A stretch of DNA of 17,747 nt from an uncultured Clostridia bacterium (GCA_948891265.1 CAQUBD010000034.1:1-17747), one strand, 5' to 3'. Positions 6,421 to 12,593 are shown, counted from the stretch's first letter. A program made the numbers and translations. The notes: a model not told the origin generated them from the letters alone.

Positions 6421-6449
6421 TTGACATATAATAAAAAATATAGTATACT
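6421..6449 (+). promoter_or_regulatory. Strong promoter of antisense RNA 2
   Basis: TTGACA (6421-6426), 17-base spacer, TATACT (6444-6449). It is paralogous to 1119-1147, with identity continuing through the downstream palindrome. Confidence 0.85.
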
Positions 6450-6453
6450 ATAT

Positions 6454-6467
6454 TTAACTTAAGTTAA
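6454..6467 (+). promoter_or_regulatory. 14-bp palindrome, candidate operator
   Basis: TTAACTT and its reverse complement, at the same distance from the -10 as the palindrome at 1150-1167. Confidence 0.55.
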
Positions 6468-6523
6468 CAGTAGTCGAAACTGTTTAATGTCTGTGTATGT
6501 GTTTAGGGACACATACTTTTTTT
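6456..6523 (+). ncRNA. Small antisense RNA 2, candidate type I antitoxin
   Basis: It runs from the start predicted by the promoter to a strong intrinsic terminator: GTATGTGT / ACACATAC stem (6495-6502 with 6509-6516), loop UUAGGG, then seven U. Length is about 68 nt, with no reading frame. AGTCGAAACTG (6472-6482) exactly repeats 6656-6666, so it is antisense to codons 2-6 of the peptide gene at 6582-6671. UAGGGA at the terminator loop (6504-6509) is complementary to UCCCUA in the loop of the peptide mRNA terminator. UUAG in the loop fits the YUNR U-turn motif used by fast-pairing antisense RNAs. Function is inferred. Confidence 0.75.
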
Positions 6524-6533
6524 ATTTCCAAAA

Positions 6534-6566
6534 TTAAAAAAAGAAGTGGCTAGGGAACCACTCCTT
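6534..6566 (-). terminator. Terminator of the peptide 2 mRNA
   Basis: In minus RNA AAGGAGUGG (6566-6558) pairs with CCACUUCUU (6549-6541), including a G-U pair, followed by U residues. The 8-base loop contains UCCCUA, complementary to the antisense RNA loop. Confidence 0.7.
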
Positions 6567-6581
6567 GATTAGCTCTTGCGA

Positions 6582-6671
6582 CTAATCTTCAGTTTTTTGG
6601 TCATCAGATTTCTTATTATCTTTTGCAAGTAATAATACTATCAAACGCCAAATTAAGTCGAAACTGCTCAT
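6582..6671 (-). CDS. Small peptide 2, candidate type I toxin
   Basis: A 29-residue peptide: MSSFDLIWRLIVLLLAKDNK then a charged tail rich in Lys and Asp. AAAGGAGG (6679-6686) lies 7 bases before the ATG. It shares DLIWRLIxLLLxK with the 43-residue peptide at 1295-1426 but is shorter and has a more hydrophobic helix (Val12 replaces Glu12). Promoter, leader and terminator match those of the other cassette. It is convergent with antisense RNA 2. Its position inside the mini-element, between the integrase and the gene at 7014, would suit an addiction function that stabilises the element; this is inference. Confidence 0.7.
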   Translation of the reverse strand: MSSFDLIWRLIVLLLAKDNKKSDDQKTED

Positions 6672-6746
6672 CTGTCTGCCTCCTTTCACAAAGATTTCCT
6701 TTGAAAAGGATGTTTCTATTATACTTTATTTATATTTTAAAAACAA
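6672..6746 (-). promoter_or_regulatory. Promoter and structured leader of peptide 2
   Basis: TTGTTT (6741-6746), 17-base spacer, TATAAT (6718-6723) on the minus strand, the same hexamers as in cassette 1. The leader segment 6689-6713 is identical to 1444-1468 and can pair with the ribosome binding site. Confidence 0.7.
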
Positions 6747-6825
6747 CAATTTTTCTTTAATTTCCACAAATTATAACACCACTTCTATTAGTACATTGCT
6801 AATAGGTTTTATATAAAATGTAAAA

Positions 6826-6839
6826 TTACAATATTGTAA
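6826..6839. repeat. 14-bp palindrome
   Basis: TTACAAT followed by its reverse complement. It lies between two promoters (peptide 2 to the left, the gene at 7014 to the right) and may be an operator. No gene lies in 6747-7013. Confidence 0.3.
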
Positions 6840-6889
6840 AAATAGCCCATTATAATACTGTAATAATATAGAAAATCGGCCGTATAAAT

Positions 6890-6918
6890 TTGCTTTTTTA
6901 TGTAAAATGTAGTATAAT
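6890..6918 (+). promoter_or_regulatory. Promoter for the gene at 7014
   Basis: TTGCTT (6890-6895), 17-base spacer, TATAAT (6913-6918). Confidence 0.7.
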
Positions 6919-6961
6919 ATAGATATAGGTTATTTTTCTTGACCTTTAGAAAATCATTAGT

Positions 6962-6990
6962 ATTTCTGAAGGTCACACACCTTCAGAAAT
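6962..6990 (+). promoter_or_regulatory. Perfect 12-bp stem-loop in the leader
   Basis: ATTTCTGAAGGT pairs with ACCTTCAGAAAT around a CACAC loop, ending about 10 bases before the ribosome binding site. No U tract follows, so it is more likely an RNA stabiliser or protein-binding hairpin than a terminator. Confidence 0.55.
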
Positions 6991-7013
6991 GGATTCATTA
7001 GGAGGTGCGTATA

Positions 7014-7241
7014 ATGAAAGCATTAACAGTTTATTCTAAGGGAGAAGTCCATTTACGGCAATTATTGAGAAAATTGAATGATTACGGAGAAATAAATTGT
7101 GATTTTCCAACATTCTCAAAATTGTATGAAGAATGGCATAACAAGACTTTCCCTGGTTGCCCTGTTAACACAATGTCAGCTATATTTAGAGATGATTGGT
7201 TTTTAGAGTTTGTCATTTTCTTAGCCAATAAAGACATCTAA
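7014..7241 (+). CDS. Hypothetical 75-residue protein
   Basis: MKALTVYSKGEVHLRQLLRK then NDYGEINCDFPTFSKLYEEW and a C-terminal hydrophobic stretch (FLEFVIFLANKDI). I do not recognise it. The ATG at 7014 is preferred because GGAGG (7001-7005) is its ribosome binding site; an in-frame GTG at 7005 overlaps that site. The gene has its own promoter, leader hairpin and terminator, so it is probably a real single-gene unit of the mini-element. It is less A+T rich than the flanking DNA. Confidence 0.65.
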   Translation: MKALTVYSKGEVHLRQLLRKLNDYGEINCDFPTFSKLYEEWHNKTFPGCPVNTMSAIFRDDWFLEFVIFLANKDI

Positions 7242-7270
7242 ATATAACTGATTAAAGTGGACAAAAAGGA

Positions 7271-7317
7271 AGTAGTTGAGATTAGAAAGATTTCAACTAT
7301 TTTCTTTTATTTTTTAA
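7271..7317 (+). terminator. Terminator after the gene at 7014
   Basis: AGTAGTTGA (7271-7279) pairs with TCAACTATT (7293-7301), with one G-U pair, followed by a T-rich run. Confidence 0.65.
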
Positions 7318-7354
7318 TGGAATTGAAAATTAATTTTAATGGAGTTTTAATGGA
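7312..7354. repeat. TTTTAATGGA repeats, right copy
   Basis: Units at 7312-7321, 7334-7343 and 7345-7354; the last two form the same 21-base tandem as at 3947-3967. Probable arm sites for the mini-element integrase. Confidence 0.5.
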
Positions 7355-7365
7355 GTAAAGCAAAA

Positions 7366-7395
7366 TATTATATGATAATTTATGATATTTTGAGA
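7366..7395. repeat. AT-rich hairpin similar to 8182-8215
   Basis: AAAATAT...ATATTTT arms share the central TATGATAATTTAT-like core with the hairpin at 8182-8215. The two lie on either side of the IS200 element, as if one attachment-region hairpin was duplicated. Confidence 0.3.
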
Positions 7396-7480
7396 TAGAT
7401 ATAACAATCCACGGGTAGAACCCGTGGATTTTCATATAGGCCTATAAGGCCTTATTACAAGCCACCGCTTAAGCGGTACT

Positions 7481-8026
7481 AGTTTGACGGCTTTCGCCAC
7501 TTTCGTTCGCGTTTTTATTACTTACTACCCTTTAAAAGGGTCTTTATATTCTTTTATTGTTAATTGATCTGACATCATATCTTCTTTCAATTGATTTTGT
7601 ACATATCTATATACTGCTGTTTTGTTATTTCCTACTGTACTTACATAATATCCTGTACACCAAAATGCTCTGTTTCCATATTTATATTTTAAATTTGCAT
7701 GCCTCTCAAATATTATCAATGTACTTTTTCCTTTTAAGTATCCCATAAATGATGATATGCATAATTTGGGTGGTATACTTACATACATATGTATATGGTC
7801 TGGACATGCCTCTGCATTTATTATTTCTACCTCTTTTCTTCTACATAATTCTCTCAATATCATTCCTATTTCTTGTTTTAATTTTCCATATATTTCTTTT
7901 CTTCTAAATTTTGGTGCAAACACTATATGGTACTTGCATTCCCATGTGGTGTGTGCTAAACTATCTGTGTATGGACTTTTCATACGTCCCACTCCTCTCA
8001 TGATTAATATTTTTAGCCGTCAAACT
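7481..8026. repeat. 12-bp inverted repeat flanking tnpA
   Basis: AGTTTGACGGCT at 7481-7492 and its exact reverse complement at 8015-8026. The arms lie just after the stop and just before the start of tnpA, so the two ends of the mRNA could pair. Confidence 0.6.
7525..7983 (-). CDS. tnpA: IS200/IS605-family transposase TnpA (Y1 HUH)
   Basis: A complete 152-residue protein starting MKSPYTDSLAHTTWECKYHI. This ATG is chosen over one six codons upstream because AGAGGAG lies seven bases before it. It has the HUH metal-binding motif in CPDHIHMYV and the single catalytic tyrosine in VYRYVQNQ, so it should nick and join single-stranded DNA at the hairpin ends of the element. IVFAPKFRRKEIYGKLKQEI is typical of the family. 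There is no sign of disruption. The stop overlaps a short inverted repeat (CCCTTTAAAAGGG), and further small hairpins (AGGCC/GGCCT, ACCGCTTAAGCGGT) fill 7436-7480. Confidence 0.93.
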   Translation of the reverse strand: MKSPYTDSLAHTTWECKYHIVFAPKFRRKEIYGKLKQEIGMILRELCRRKEVEIINAEACPDHIHMYVSIPPKLCISSFMGYLKGKSTLIIFERHANLKYKYGNRAFWCTGYYVSTVGNNKTAVYRYVQNQLKEDMMSDQLTIKEYKDPFKG

Positions 8027-8136
8027 TTAAATATTATATCATGTTTTGAGTGGGTATTTTTGTTACCTTGTGCAAAGCTATAAGCTTTCCGTTACCACGG
8101 GTATAACCCGTGGTTTACCCTTAAAGTTAAAAAAAT

Positions 8137-8163
8137 AAATACTACCTTTAAAAGATAGTATTT
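8137..8163. repeat. Small hairpin beside IS200
   Basis: AAATACTA (8137-8144) pairs with TAGTATTT (8156-8163). Confidence 0.4.
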
Positions 8164-8181
8164 ACAACACTTTGAAATAAA

Positions 8182-8215
8182 TTAAGATATTGTACGATAA
8201 TTTACAATATCTTAA
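8182..8215. repeat. 13-bp AT-rich hairpin next to the att site
   Basis: TTAAGATATTGTA pairs with TACAATATCTTAA around an 8-base loop, 15 bases before the tRNA-Leu end. It may be a terminator of the original tRNA or of the element. Confidence 0.5.
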
Positions 8216-8230
8216 AAAAATTATAAAATT

Positions 8231-8286
8231 TGGTGCAGATGGCCGGAATCGAACCGGCACGGTTTATTCAACCGCAGGATTTTAAG
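8231..8286 (-). other. tRNA-Leu(UAA) 3' half, displaced attachment site
   Basis: Read on the minus strand this is CUUAAAAUCC (anticodon loop with UAA, and the 3' side of the stem), a variable arm, the T arm GCCGGTTCGATTCCGGC, the acceptor strand CATCTGC and ACCA. The 5' half (acceptor GCAGATG, D arm) is absent: upstream of 8286 the sequence is unrelated. It is thus a fragment, as left when an element integrates into tRNA-Leu with crossover from the anticodon loop onward. By orientation the intact gene and the integrated element should lie to the right, beyond the window. The last 11 bases recur at 3876-3886. Confidence 0.8.
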
Positions 8287-8636
8287 AATTTAACGCTCCT
8301 CATCTTTTACCATTATATAACATCAATTAATCTCTTTTGATAACTAACCTTTTTAGCCTCTCTGTAAGAGATTATAGAACAAGTATTGTTAAATATGCAA
8401 TAACAAACAAAAAATTTCTTTTCTAAAATTTTGAATTAAGTGTTAGAACTATGTTAGAACTTTTGATAGAATAACAGTCTAATTTACCATTGATATTAAA
8501 ATATATAAGCAAATAGCCATTATTCTAAATCTAATGGCTATTTGCAAATCAACTTGACTGTATTTCAAGTCTAAGTGTCTTCTAAAAAATTATAAATTAA
8601 ATTTATGTAAAATCAACAATTTTTGTAAATTTATGG
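8287..8636. other. Noncoding stretch with hairpins
   Basis: No gene is seen. It holds TAATCTCT / AGAGATTA arms near 8330-8375, a tandem TGTTAGAACT pair (8441-8450, 8452-8461) like that after the integrase at 3707, and a perfect 13-bp hairpin (GCAAATAGCCATT, 8509-8521 with 8533-8545). The layout resembles an attachment region whose integrase has been lost. Confidence 0.45.
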
Positions 8637-8670
8637 TATAATGCAATTGTGCAGAAACTTTCTGCACAAT
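8637..8670 (+). promoter_or_regulatory. Promoter with palindromic operator of the DUF1016 gene
   Basis: Extended -10 TATGGTATAAT (TATAAT at 8637-8642), followed directly by a perfect palindrome at 8646-8670 with half-sites ATTGTGCAGAAA. It covers the expected transcription start and would also form a hairpin at the 5' end of the RNA. The 23-base core recurs inside the gene at 8972-8994 except for the centre base. Confidence 0.6.
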
Positions 8671-8691
8671 TTAAAAAAAGAAGGTGAATTA

Positions 8692-9711
8692 ATGTTAGAA
8701 GTTGATAAAAATCAATATAAAGAGATTTTTGAAAATATAAAAAATGAAATTTTGAAATCTCAATATAAAGCTATGCAAGTAGTCAATAGAGAACTTGTTT
8801 TCATGTATTGGAATATTGGAAAAATAATACTTGAAAATGCTAAGTGGGGAAATAAGTTTATTGATAATTTATCTGTTGATTTAAAGTTAGAATTTCCTAC
8901 TATTAAAGGTTTCTCTATTAGAAACTTAAAAAATATGAAGAAATTTGCTGAAGAATATCCAGATTTTGAATTTGTGCAGAAAGTTTCTGCACAAATAACA
9001 TGGTCTGATAATTTATTAATACTAGACAAAGTTAAAGAATTTGAAAAAAGAAAATGGTATATAAATGAAACAGTTAAAAATGGTTGGTCTTATGATATTT
9101 TAGATTGGCAAATTAAATCAAATTTATATGAGAGACAAGCAATTTCAGAAAAAGTAAATAATTTTCAAACTACTTTACCTGATGTTCAAAGTGATTTAGC
9201 AATGCAAACAATGAAAGATCCATATCTTTTTGATTTCATAGCTTTAAAAGGAAAAGTTAAAGAACTTGAAATTGAAGATGCTATGATAAATAAAATTAAA
9301 GATGTTCTCATTGAACTAGGTAATGGATTTGCTTTTGTAGGAAACCAATATAAATTAACCGTTAGTAATAAAGACTATTTCATTGATTTATTGTTTTATC
9401 ATTTAAAACTAAAATGTTATATTGTTGTAGAATTAAAAGCAAGAGAATTTGAACCAACAGATGCAGGACAATTAAATTTTTATTTATCTGCAATAGATGA
9501 TTTAGTAAAAGATGAAACAGATAACCCTAGTATTGGACTACTTCTATGCAAAAGCAAAGATAAGTTTACAGCAGAATATGCACTAAAAGACATAAATAAG
9601 CCAATTGGTGTTAGTGAATATAAAATATTACAAGATATTCCAGAATACTTACAATCTCAGTTACCTAAAGCTGAAGATATAGAATTGCATATTCAAGATA
9701 TAGAAGAATAA
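8692..9711 (+). CDS. DUF1016 / YhcG-family PDDEXK nuclease-like protein
   Basis: This 339-residue protein starts MLEVDKNQYKEIFENIKNEI at an ATG with GAAGGTG upstream; an in-frame ATG at 8641 overlaps the -10 and is rejected. The N-terminal DUF1016 domain (about residues 5-150) has the family patterns VVNRELVFMYWNIGKII, FSIRNLKNMKKF and VSAQITWSDNLLILDK. The C-terminal PDDEXK domain (about 170-320) has DPYLFDFIALK, YFIDLLFYH, CYIVVELKAREF and GQLNFYL; the Asp and the Glu-Leu-Lys are the likely catalytic residues. The family lies in defence islands and mobile elements, with uncertain biological role. The gene is alone, has its own promoter and terminator, and appears intact. Confidence 0.9.
   Translation: MLEVDKNQYKEIFENIKNEILKSQYKAMQVVNRELVFMYWNIGKIILENAKWGNKFIDNLSVDLKLEFPTIKGFSIRNLKNMKKFAEEYPDFEFVQKVSAQITWSDNLLILDKVKEFEKRKWYINETVKNGWSYDILDWQIKSNLYERQAISEKVNNFQTTLPDVQSDLAMQTMKDPYLFDFIALKGKVKELEIEDAMINKIKDVLIELGNGFAFVGNQYKLTVSNKDYFIDLLFYHLKLKCYIVVELKAREFEPTDAGQLNFYLSAIDDLVKDETDNPSIGLLLCKSKDKFTAEYALKDINKPIGVSEYKILQDIPEYLQSQLPKAEDIELHIQDIEE
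8972..8994. repeat. Intragenic copy of the operator palindrome
   Basis: Half-sites TTGTGCAGAAA around a central G; identical to the core of 8646-8670 except for that centre base. It encodes VQKVSAQ in a conserved part of the DUF1016 domain. Confidence 0.65.
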
Positions 9712-9744
9712 TTATATATTGTAATATACTAACCTAATATAATC

Positions 9745-9776
9745 AGCCAAAGATTTTGTTCTTTGGCTATTATTTT
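9745..9776. terminator. Bidirectional terminator between convergent genes
   Basis: AGCCAAAGA (9745-9753) pairs with TCTTTGGCT (9760-9768), followed by TATTATTTT on the plus strand. It lies between the DUF1016 gene and the stop of the minus operon. Confidence 0.7.
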
Positions 9777-9777
9777 A

Positions 9778-10119
9778 CTATTTAAAGCAACTTTCATCTA
9801 TTAATGGAACAATATCTATTGCAGGTTCTTCATAGGGATGTACTTCTCTTAATTTTGATATTACTTCTTTAACTTTTTCTATACTACATCTAACTTCTAG
9901 TTTTTCTTCTTGAACAAATTCTAATTTATCTTTTTCTCCAATGTAAGGATTTGCACCTTCTATTGGCTTAAATGTCCCAATACATTTTGTTGCTATTGAA
10001 CAATCTGTATAATTCCCAATTACCCCAGCACCAACATCACATATTGCATTTCGTACTTCATCTAAATTTTCTACAGGAATTGTTACAATTATTTTTACTT
10101 TATTAACATCAATATTCAT
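9778..10119 (-). CDS. NIF3/YqfO-like small protein (PII-like fold)
   Basis: A 113-residue protein matching the insert-domain family related to NIF3 (COG3323). It has VKIIVTIPVENLDEVRNAI, GAGVIGNYTDCSI, GTFKPIEGANPYIGEKDKLE and the signature HPYEEPAIDIVPL near the C-terminus. These proteins adopt a PII/CutA-like ferredoxin fold; their function is not settled. An AAGAGGTAG ribosome binding site lies three to four bases before the ATG. It is the last gene of the operon from 11746, 13 bases after the SDR gene, so it is probably cotranscribed. Confidence 0.85.
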   Translation of the reverse strand: MNIDVNKVKIIVTIPVENLDEVRNAICDVGAGVIGNYTDCSIATKCIGTFKPIEGANPYIGEKDKLEFVQEEKLEVRCSIEKVKEVISKLREVHPYEEPAIDIVPLIDESCFK

Positions 10120-10132
10120 AAGCTACCTCTTA

Positions 10133-10849
10133 TTAATAATTTTTTATATGTCTTACCTCAATACTTGGTATTGTTATTTCATGAGGTAAATCAAATACAA
10201 ATTTTACAGTATTAGCTACATCTTCTGGTGTAAGCCCTGTGTTCATAACATTGCTAGGCAATTCATTATTGGCTCTTTTATAAAAATCAGTTTGAATTAA
10301 CCCAGGACATACATCAGTTATTTTTATATTATTCTGTGATAAATCATTTTGTATAGCCTTTCTAAACGCATTTGTACTTTGCTTTGTTGCGTTATATATT
10401 GGAAAAGGTGGTTCACACATTACTCCACTTTGAGAATTTATATTAATTATTTGACCATATCCTTGTTTTTTCATAATTGGAAATATACTTTTTATCATTC
10501 CGATTACACCAAATACATTGGTATCAATAACTTTTTTGATTCTACTTAGATTGTTCATTTCATTATATATAGGTTCTTCTGTTTTTGACATATCTCCAGA
10601 AATCCACATTCCTGCACAGTTAATTAAGCAATCAATAGTTTCATAATTTTGTCTAATATCATTAATAACATTTAGCATTTGTTCATCATCTGAAACATCA
10701 CATAAATAATATTTTGAATTAACATTTAATGATAATTCTTTTAAATTTGTCTCATCTATATCTAATAATATTAAATTTTCATTTCTTAATAATTGTGCAA
10801 TAGCTTTTCCTACACCATTAGCAGCACCTGTAATTATTACATTTTTCAT
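10133..10849 (-). CDS. Short-chain dehydrogenase/reductase (classical SDR)
   Basis: A 238-residue NAD(P)-binding oxidoreductase with a full classical SDR set: TGAANGVG (residues 7-14), NCAG (77-80), Asn111 in TNVFG, catalytic Ser139 in NINSQSG, and Tyr152-Lys156 in YNATK; PGLIQTDF follows. Asp30 at the end of beta-2 (LLDID) suggests a preference for NAD(H). The substrate cannot be told from the sequence. The AAGGTGTAG ribosome binding site overlaps the stop of the upstream GNAT gene, so translation is probably coupled. Confidence 0.92.
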   Translation of the reverse strand: MKNVIITGAANGVGKAIAQLLRNENLILLDIDETNLKELSLNVNSKYYLCDVSDDEQMLNVINDIRQNYETIDCLINCAGMWISGDMSKTEEPIYNEMNNLSRIKKVIDTNVFGVIGMIKSIFPIMKKQGYGQIININSQSGVMCEPPFPIYNATKQSTNAFRKAIQNDLSQNNIKITDVCPGLIQTDFYKRANNELPSNVMNTGLTPEDVANTVKFVFDLPHEITIPSIEVRHIKNY

Positions 10850-10851
10850 AT

Positions 10852-11292
10852 CTACACCTTCTTATAATAAAATTTTAGGTTAATTTCATGTCCACCATAA
10901 TATTTTAGAATTTTCTGCATTCTTTTGTTTTCATCACCAGTTGCACAAGATACTATTTGTATATCTTTGTTTTCTTCTCGCAATTTTTCTATTAATTTAA
11001 AGAACACACCATATTTTCTATATTCTTCTTCAACAAACATTTGAGAAATCCATAAAACTTCGCCATCATTTGCCCAGTAAAAATATGAATATAAAATCAT
11101 ACCTACAGGCTTATTATCTATTTCTGCAACTAAACAATGAAATTTAGGATTATCACAAAAATAATCTTTATCAATATTTTCTTCTAAACCATTCGTTTGT
11201 TCTGTATCATTAACATTGTTTATTATATTGTTAGCATGTATTATGAATTCTTTATGTTTTTTATTCGCTTTTAACACTATTACTTCTTTCAT
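10852..11292 (-). CDS. GNAT-family N-acetyltransferase
   Basis: A 146-residue protein with the GNAT core: CLVAEIDNKPVGMILYSYFY (beta-2 to beta-4), WISQMFVEEEYRKYGVFFKL (motif A, with an atypical RKYGVF in place of RGxGxG) and NKRMQKILKYYGGHEINLKF near the end. It should bind acetyl-CoA; the acceptor is unknown. It starts inside the upstream membrane-protein gene (32-base overlap) with AGAGG upstream. It is the second gene of a four-gene operon. Confidence 0.85.
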   Translation of the reverse strand: MKEVIVLKANKKHKEFIIHANNIINNVNDTEQTNGLEENIDKDYFCDNPKFHCLVAEIDNKPVGMILYSYFYWANDGEVLWISQMFVEEEYRKYGVFFKLIEKLREENKDIQIVSCATGDENKRMQKILKYYGGHEINLKFYYKKV

Positions 11293-11746
11293 TTTCTTTT
11301 ACCTCTTTCTTTATATCATATCTAATAATAGCTGTAATTGTTGATGATATTACAAATAAGTCTGAAATTCCTGCTAAATATGCTTTAACAAAAAAGTCAT
11401 AAATAATCCAAGATGTTAAATTTCCTAAAATTAACAATCTTACATATTTTTCTTTAGATTGCCTAAGGGTAAGTATAAACAATATAGATGCTATTATAGG
11501 TAGTAAGTCTATTAAACTATTAAATGTAGTAATACCTATTATAATCGATATAATTAAATATATTATTATTAAAAACTTTGGAGTAACTTTCCCTTTATCT
11601 TCTAATATTGTATTTATTATTATTTCTATTGCAACAATTCCACATGTCAATGCACCAACATATGCACCTAATAATATGTAACTTATTACAAATAAAAAAT
11701 TTGAAACGACTATAGTTAACAATATTTGTTTTTTAGTATATTCCAT
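11261..11746 (-). CDS. YgjV-like inner membrane protein, N-terminus short
   Basis: A 161-residue protein with about five hydrophobic segments. The order ILLGAYVGALTCGIVAIEII, then LPIIASILFILTLRQSKEKY, then SWIIYDFFVKAYLAGISDLF matches the YgjV family (Imp-YgjV, unknown function). Homologues usually have about 20 more residues forming a first helix. Here a TGA lies just upstream of the ATG in frame, and there is no convincing ribosome binding site. The start sits only about 90 bases from the hairpin/att-like repeat at 11833, so the 5' end may have been lost by recombination. Expression is uncertain. Confidence 0.65.
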   Translation of the reverse strand: MEYTKKQILLTIVVSNFLFVISYILLGAYVGALTCGIVAIEIIINTILEDKGKVTPKFLIIIYLIISIIIGITTFNSLIDLLPIIASILFILTLRQSKEKYVRLLILGNLTSWIIYDFFVKAYLAGISDLFVISSTITAIIRYDIKKEVKENERSNSVKSE

Positions 11747-11832
11747 ATTATACTTTCATTAATTCGAATTTAATAACAGTATATATATTGTTTTAAAACT
11801 TATAGAAATGAGGTGTAGATATGGACAATACA

Positions 11833-11883
11833 AATTAAAACCTCAAGTATAATCTTACAAAACACTTGAGGTTCTATTGGTGC
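11833..11883 (+). repeat. Hairpin repeat, copy B
   Basis: 48 of 51 bases match 3831-3881, with the same CCTCAAGT / ACTTGAGG arms and a TGGTGC end, here followed by CGTTGGCG. It probably marks the former end of another integrated element whose integrase was deleted: a good GAGGTG site and ATG directly upstream lead only to a five-codon ORF. Confidence 0.55.
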
Positions 11884-11917
11884 CGTTGGCGTAGTTATCT
11901 ACAACTTGTAAAATATC

Positions 11918-12526
11918 TTAGGCTTTTTTTCTTATCATTAAAAAGTCAAAATTATCTCTATAAATTTCTTTTATAATTTTCTCATATGAAAATGTTATAT
12001 CAATTTGATTATCCCCTTCATGATAAGAGTTTGCTATATAAAATTCATTGTTTTCTTTATTCAAACTTGTTATAACAATATAGTGTCCTTCTTGAGCAAA
12101 TATATTAGGTTGTGGTCCAACTCCAATTATTGCCATATAGCCATTTTTTATCATATCTATTATAATTTGCTTCATCAATTCTGGATAATCGTAATTGACT
12201 TTCATTATTTTATATTCTATGTCCATTTTTTCTTCTATTAATTTGTTTAAACAATATATAATTGATACTCCATTAATTCCTTCAAAATAACCATCTGATA
12301 AAAAACCATACTCATTAAACAACATTTTTTTAGAAATGGAAATTGGATCTTCATTATATCCTAAACTTGCTAAAACAGTAGCTAATGAAGTAGGAGCACA
12401 ACCATTTTTCTTTATTACCCAGTTAGTAGACTCTATTGGTTCAGTATATTCATATTGTTTAAATCTCATAGTTAAACGTCTTCCATATTTATTAGGCTCT
12501 ATTAAATCATATTTCTTATTATTCAA
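11918..12526 (-). CDS. C39-like cysteine peptidase family protein
   Basis: A 202-residue protein of the Peptidase_C39_2 (papain-like) type. Cys43 lies in NGCAPTSLATVLASLG, His148 in EGHYIVITSL and Asn166 in FYIANSY (usually Asp), a plausible catalytic triad. There is no signal peptide and no transporter fusion, so it is likely cytoplasmic; the substrate is unknown. The start is TTG, chosen because AAGGAGCG lies seven bases upstream and no ATG is nearby. It has its own promoter at 12565-12593 and stands alone between noncoding stretches. Confidence 0.8.
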   Translation of the reverse strand: MNNKKYDLIEPNKYGRRLTMRFKQYEYTEPIESTNWVIKKNGCAPTSLATVLASLGYNEDPISISKKMLFNEYGFLSDGYFEGINGVSIIYCLNKLIEEKMDIEYKIMKVNYDYPELMKQIIIDMIKNGYMAIIGVGPQPNIFAQEGHYIVITSLNKENNEFYIANSYHEGDNQIDITFSYEKIIKEIYRDNFDFLMIRKKA

Positions 12527-12564
12527 ATTAATCGCTCCTTATAATTAACATCTATTTAACTACT

Positions 12565-12593
12565 ATTATATTAAAATTTAATATCTATTGCAA
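12565..12593 (-). promoter_or_regulatory. Promoter of the C39-like gene
   Basis: TTGCAA (12588-12593), 17-base spacer, TATAAT (12565-12570) on the minus strand. Confidence 0.75.

Larger units (their letters stand above)
7406..8114 (-). mobile_element. IS200-type insertion sequence
   Basis: A single TnpA gene is flanked by the subterminal hairpins expected of IS200/IS605 elements. At the tnpA 3' side the hairpin is AATCCACGGG / CCCGTGGATT (7406-7430); at the 5' side it is ACCACGGG / CCCGTGGT (8094-8114). The stem tops are the same (CCACGGG). Such elements have no terminal inverted repeats or target duplication, so the exact ends cannot be fixed. There is no tnpB. It sits between the right arm repeats and the right att copy of the mini-element. 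Confidence 0.8.

Noticed and set aside
8231..8310. Functional tRNA-Leu gene
   Set aside because: Only the anticodon-loop to 3'-CCA half is present; no matching 5' acceptor strand or D arm lies upstream.
8641..8691. Upstream ATG start for the DUF1016 gene
   Set aside because: It overlaps the -10 box and would place the operator palindrome in the coding sequence; the ATG at 8692 has a ribosome binding site.
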